Source: a virus
Length of the DNA: 20,134 bases
Direction: 5' to 3' (one strand)
IMG/VR virus record: IMGVR_UViG_3300037247_000786
Span: 1 to 20,134 of that record
In this document: piece after piece, positions 20,053 through 20,134 of the stretch
How positions within the stretch are numbered: position 1 is the stretch's first letter
Layout of the letters: the number at the start of each line of letters is the position of its first letter
Made by a program: the position numbers and the translations under genes
Notes under the pieces: model-generated
The model's input: only the letters and a program-made list of their open reading frames with translations
Databases searched by the model: none
What the model was told of the DNA's origin: nothing

Positions 20053-20055
20053 ACT

Positions 20056-20134
20056 TTAGCCCTCCACAACCTCTGCCAGGTTGGCATCCAGGGACGGTGG
20101 AGACTCGCCCAGGACGGGGTAGCCGATGGCCAGG
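20056..20134 (-). CDS. 3' end of an upstream gene, probably a capsid protein
   Basis: Only the last 26 codons are visible: L-A-I-G-Y-P-V-L-G-E, then P-S-L-D-A-N-L-A-E-V-V-E-G and TAA (20058-20056). The rest lies beyond the right edge. A major capsid protein is the usual gene before the connector, and a hairpin-terminated abundant message fits, but 26 residues are too few to prove it. Confidence 0.5.
   Translation of the reverse strand, partial: LAIGYPVLGESPPSLDANLAEVVEG

Noticed and set aside
19883-20053. N-terminal extension of the 26-codon frame to a TTG
   Set aside because: TTG start without a ribosome-binding site. The extension covers two hairpins and a TATAAT box, and the protein sequence looks incidental.
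1-20134. tRNA genes, CRISPR array, insertion sequence, integrase or attachment site
   Set aside because: I looked for cloverleaf-like segments, regular spaced repeats, transposase or recombinase motifs and terminal inverted repeats and found none.

Overview
The window is a continuous stretch of a tailed double-stranded DNA bacteriophage genome of siphovirus type (or a prophage carrying one). Every gene I can support lies on the minus strand, so transcription runs from right to left. Genes are packed with ATGA, GTGA or 8-nt stop/start overlaps, starts at GTG are common, and base composition is moderately GC-rich. The host cannot be named from this sequence. No integrase, repressor, tRNA, rRNA, CRISPR array or host gene is visible, so a temperate lifestyle is neither supported nor excluded. 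Terminase large subunit, portal and most of the capsid gene would lie beyond the right edge.

Right to left in transcription order, 20134-15551 is the head-tail joining and tail-tube block. It holds the end of an upstream gene (probably capsid), two hairpins and a TATAAT promoter candidate, two small proteins, a connector, an HK97-gp10-like protein, a tail terminator-like protein, a small protein and the major tail protein. After these comes a leader with two mini-ORFs and a hairpin. Next are the tail assembly chaperone pair, which carries a strong candidate -1 frameshift signal, and a 34-codon putative zinc mini-protein. 15584-8410 holds the tape measure (about 780 aa), an 835-aa tail-tip/hub protein with an inserted carbohydrate-binding-like domain, and several tail fibre or tip accessory proteins. 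8417-6988 is the lysis pair: a holin-like membrane protein and a glycosidase-like endolysin.

6986-1457 is a metabolism and replication block. It contains a small P27-terminase-like protein, a HAD-family phosphatase, a nucleotide-modification-associated (DUF1599/Nmad1-like) protein, small cysteine-rich proteins, a beta-class DNA methyltransferase with an internal HTH, and a family A DNA polymerase fused to an N-terminal uracil-DNA-glycosylase-like domain. After the polymerase a near-consensus sigma70 promoter (TTGACA-16-TATGAT) opens a last unit: a zinc-ribbon protein, a one-pass membrane protein that overlaps it, a sigma-70-family factor, and a cysteine-pair protein cut by the left edge. The host polymerase probably transcribes this unit, and its sigma factor may then redirect transcription to other phage genes.

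The most unusual signals are: the frameshift cassette at 15852-15944 with an 11-bp perfect stem; the chain of mini-ORFs between major tail protein and chaperone (16423-16508); an 18-bp near-palindrome present twice, 10 kb apart, each copy beside a start codon (6294-6311, 16434-16451); the glycosylase-polymerase fusion with a T7-like Tyr at the nucleotide-selectivity position; and two small proteins sharing a CR-x-G-x-H-x-P...C-x2-C signature.
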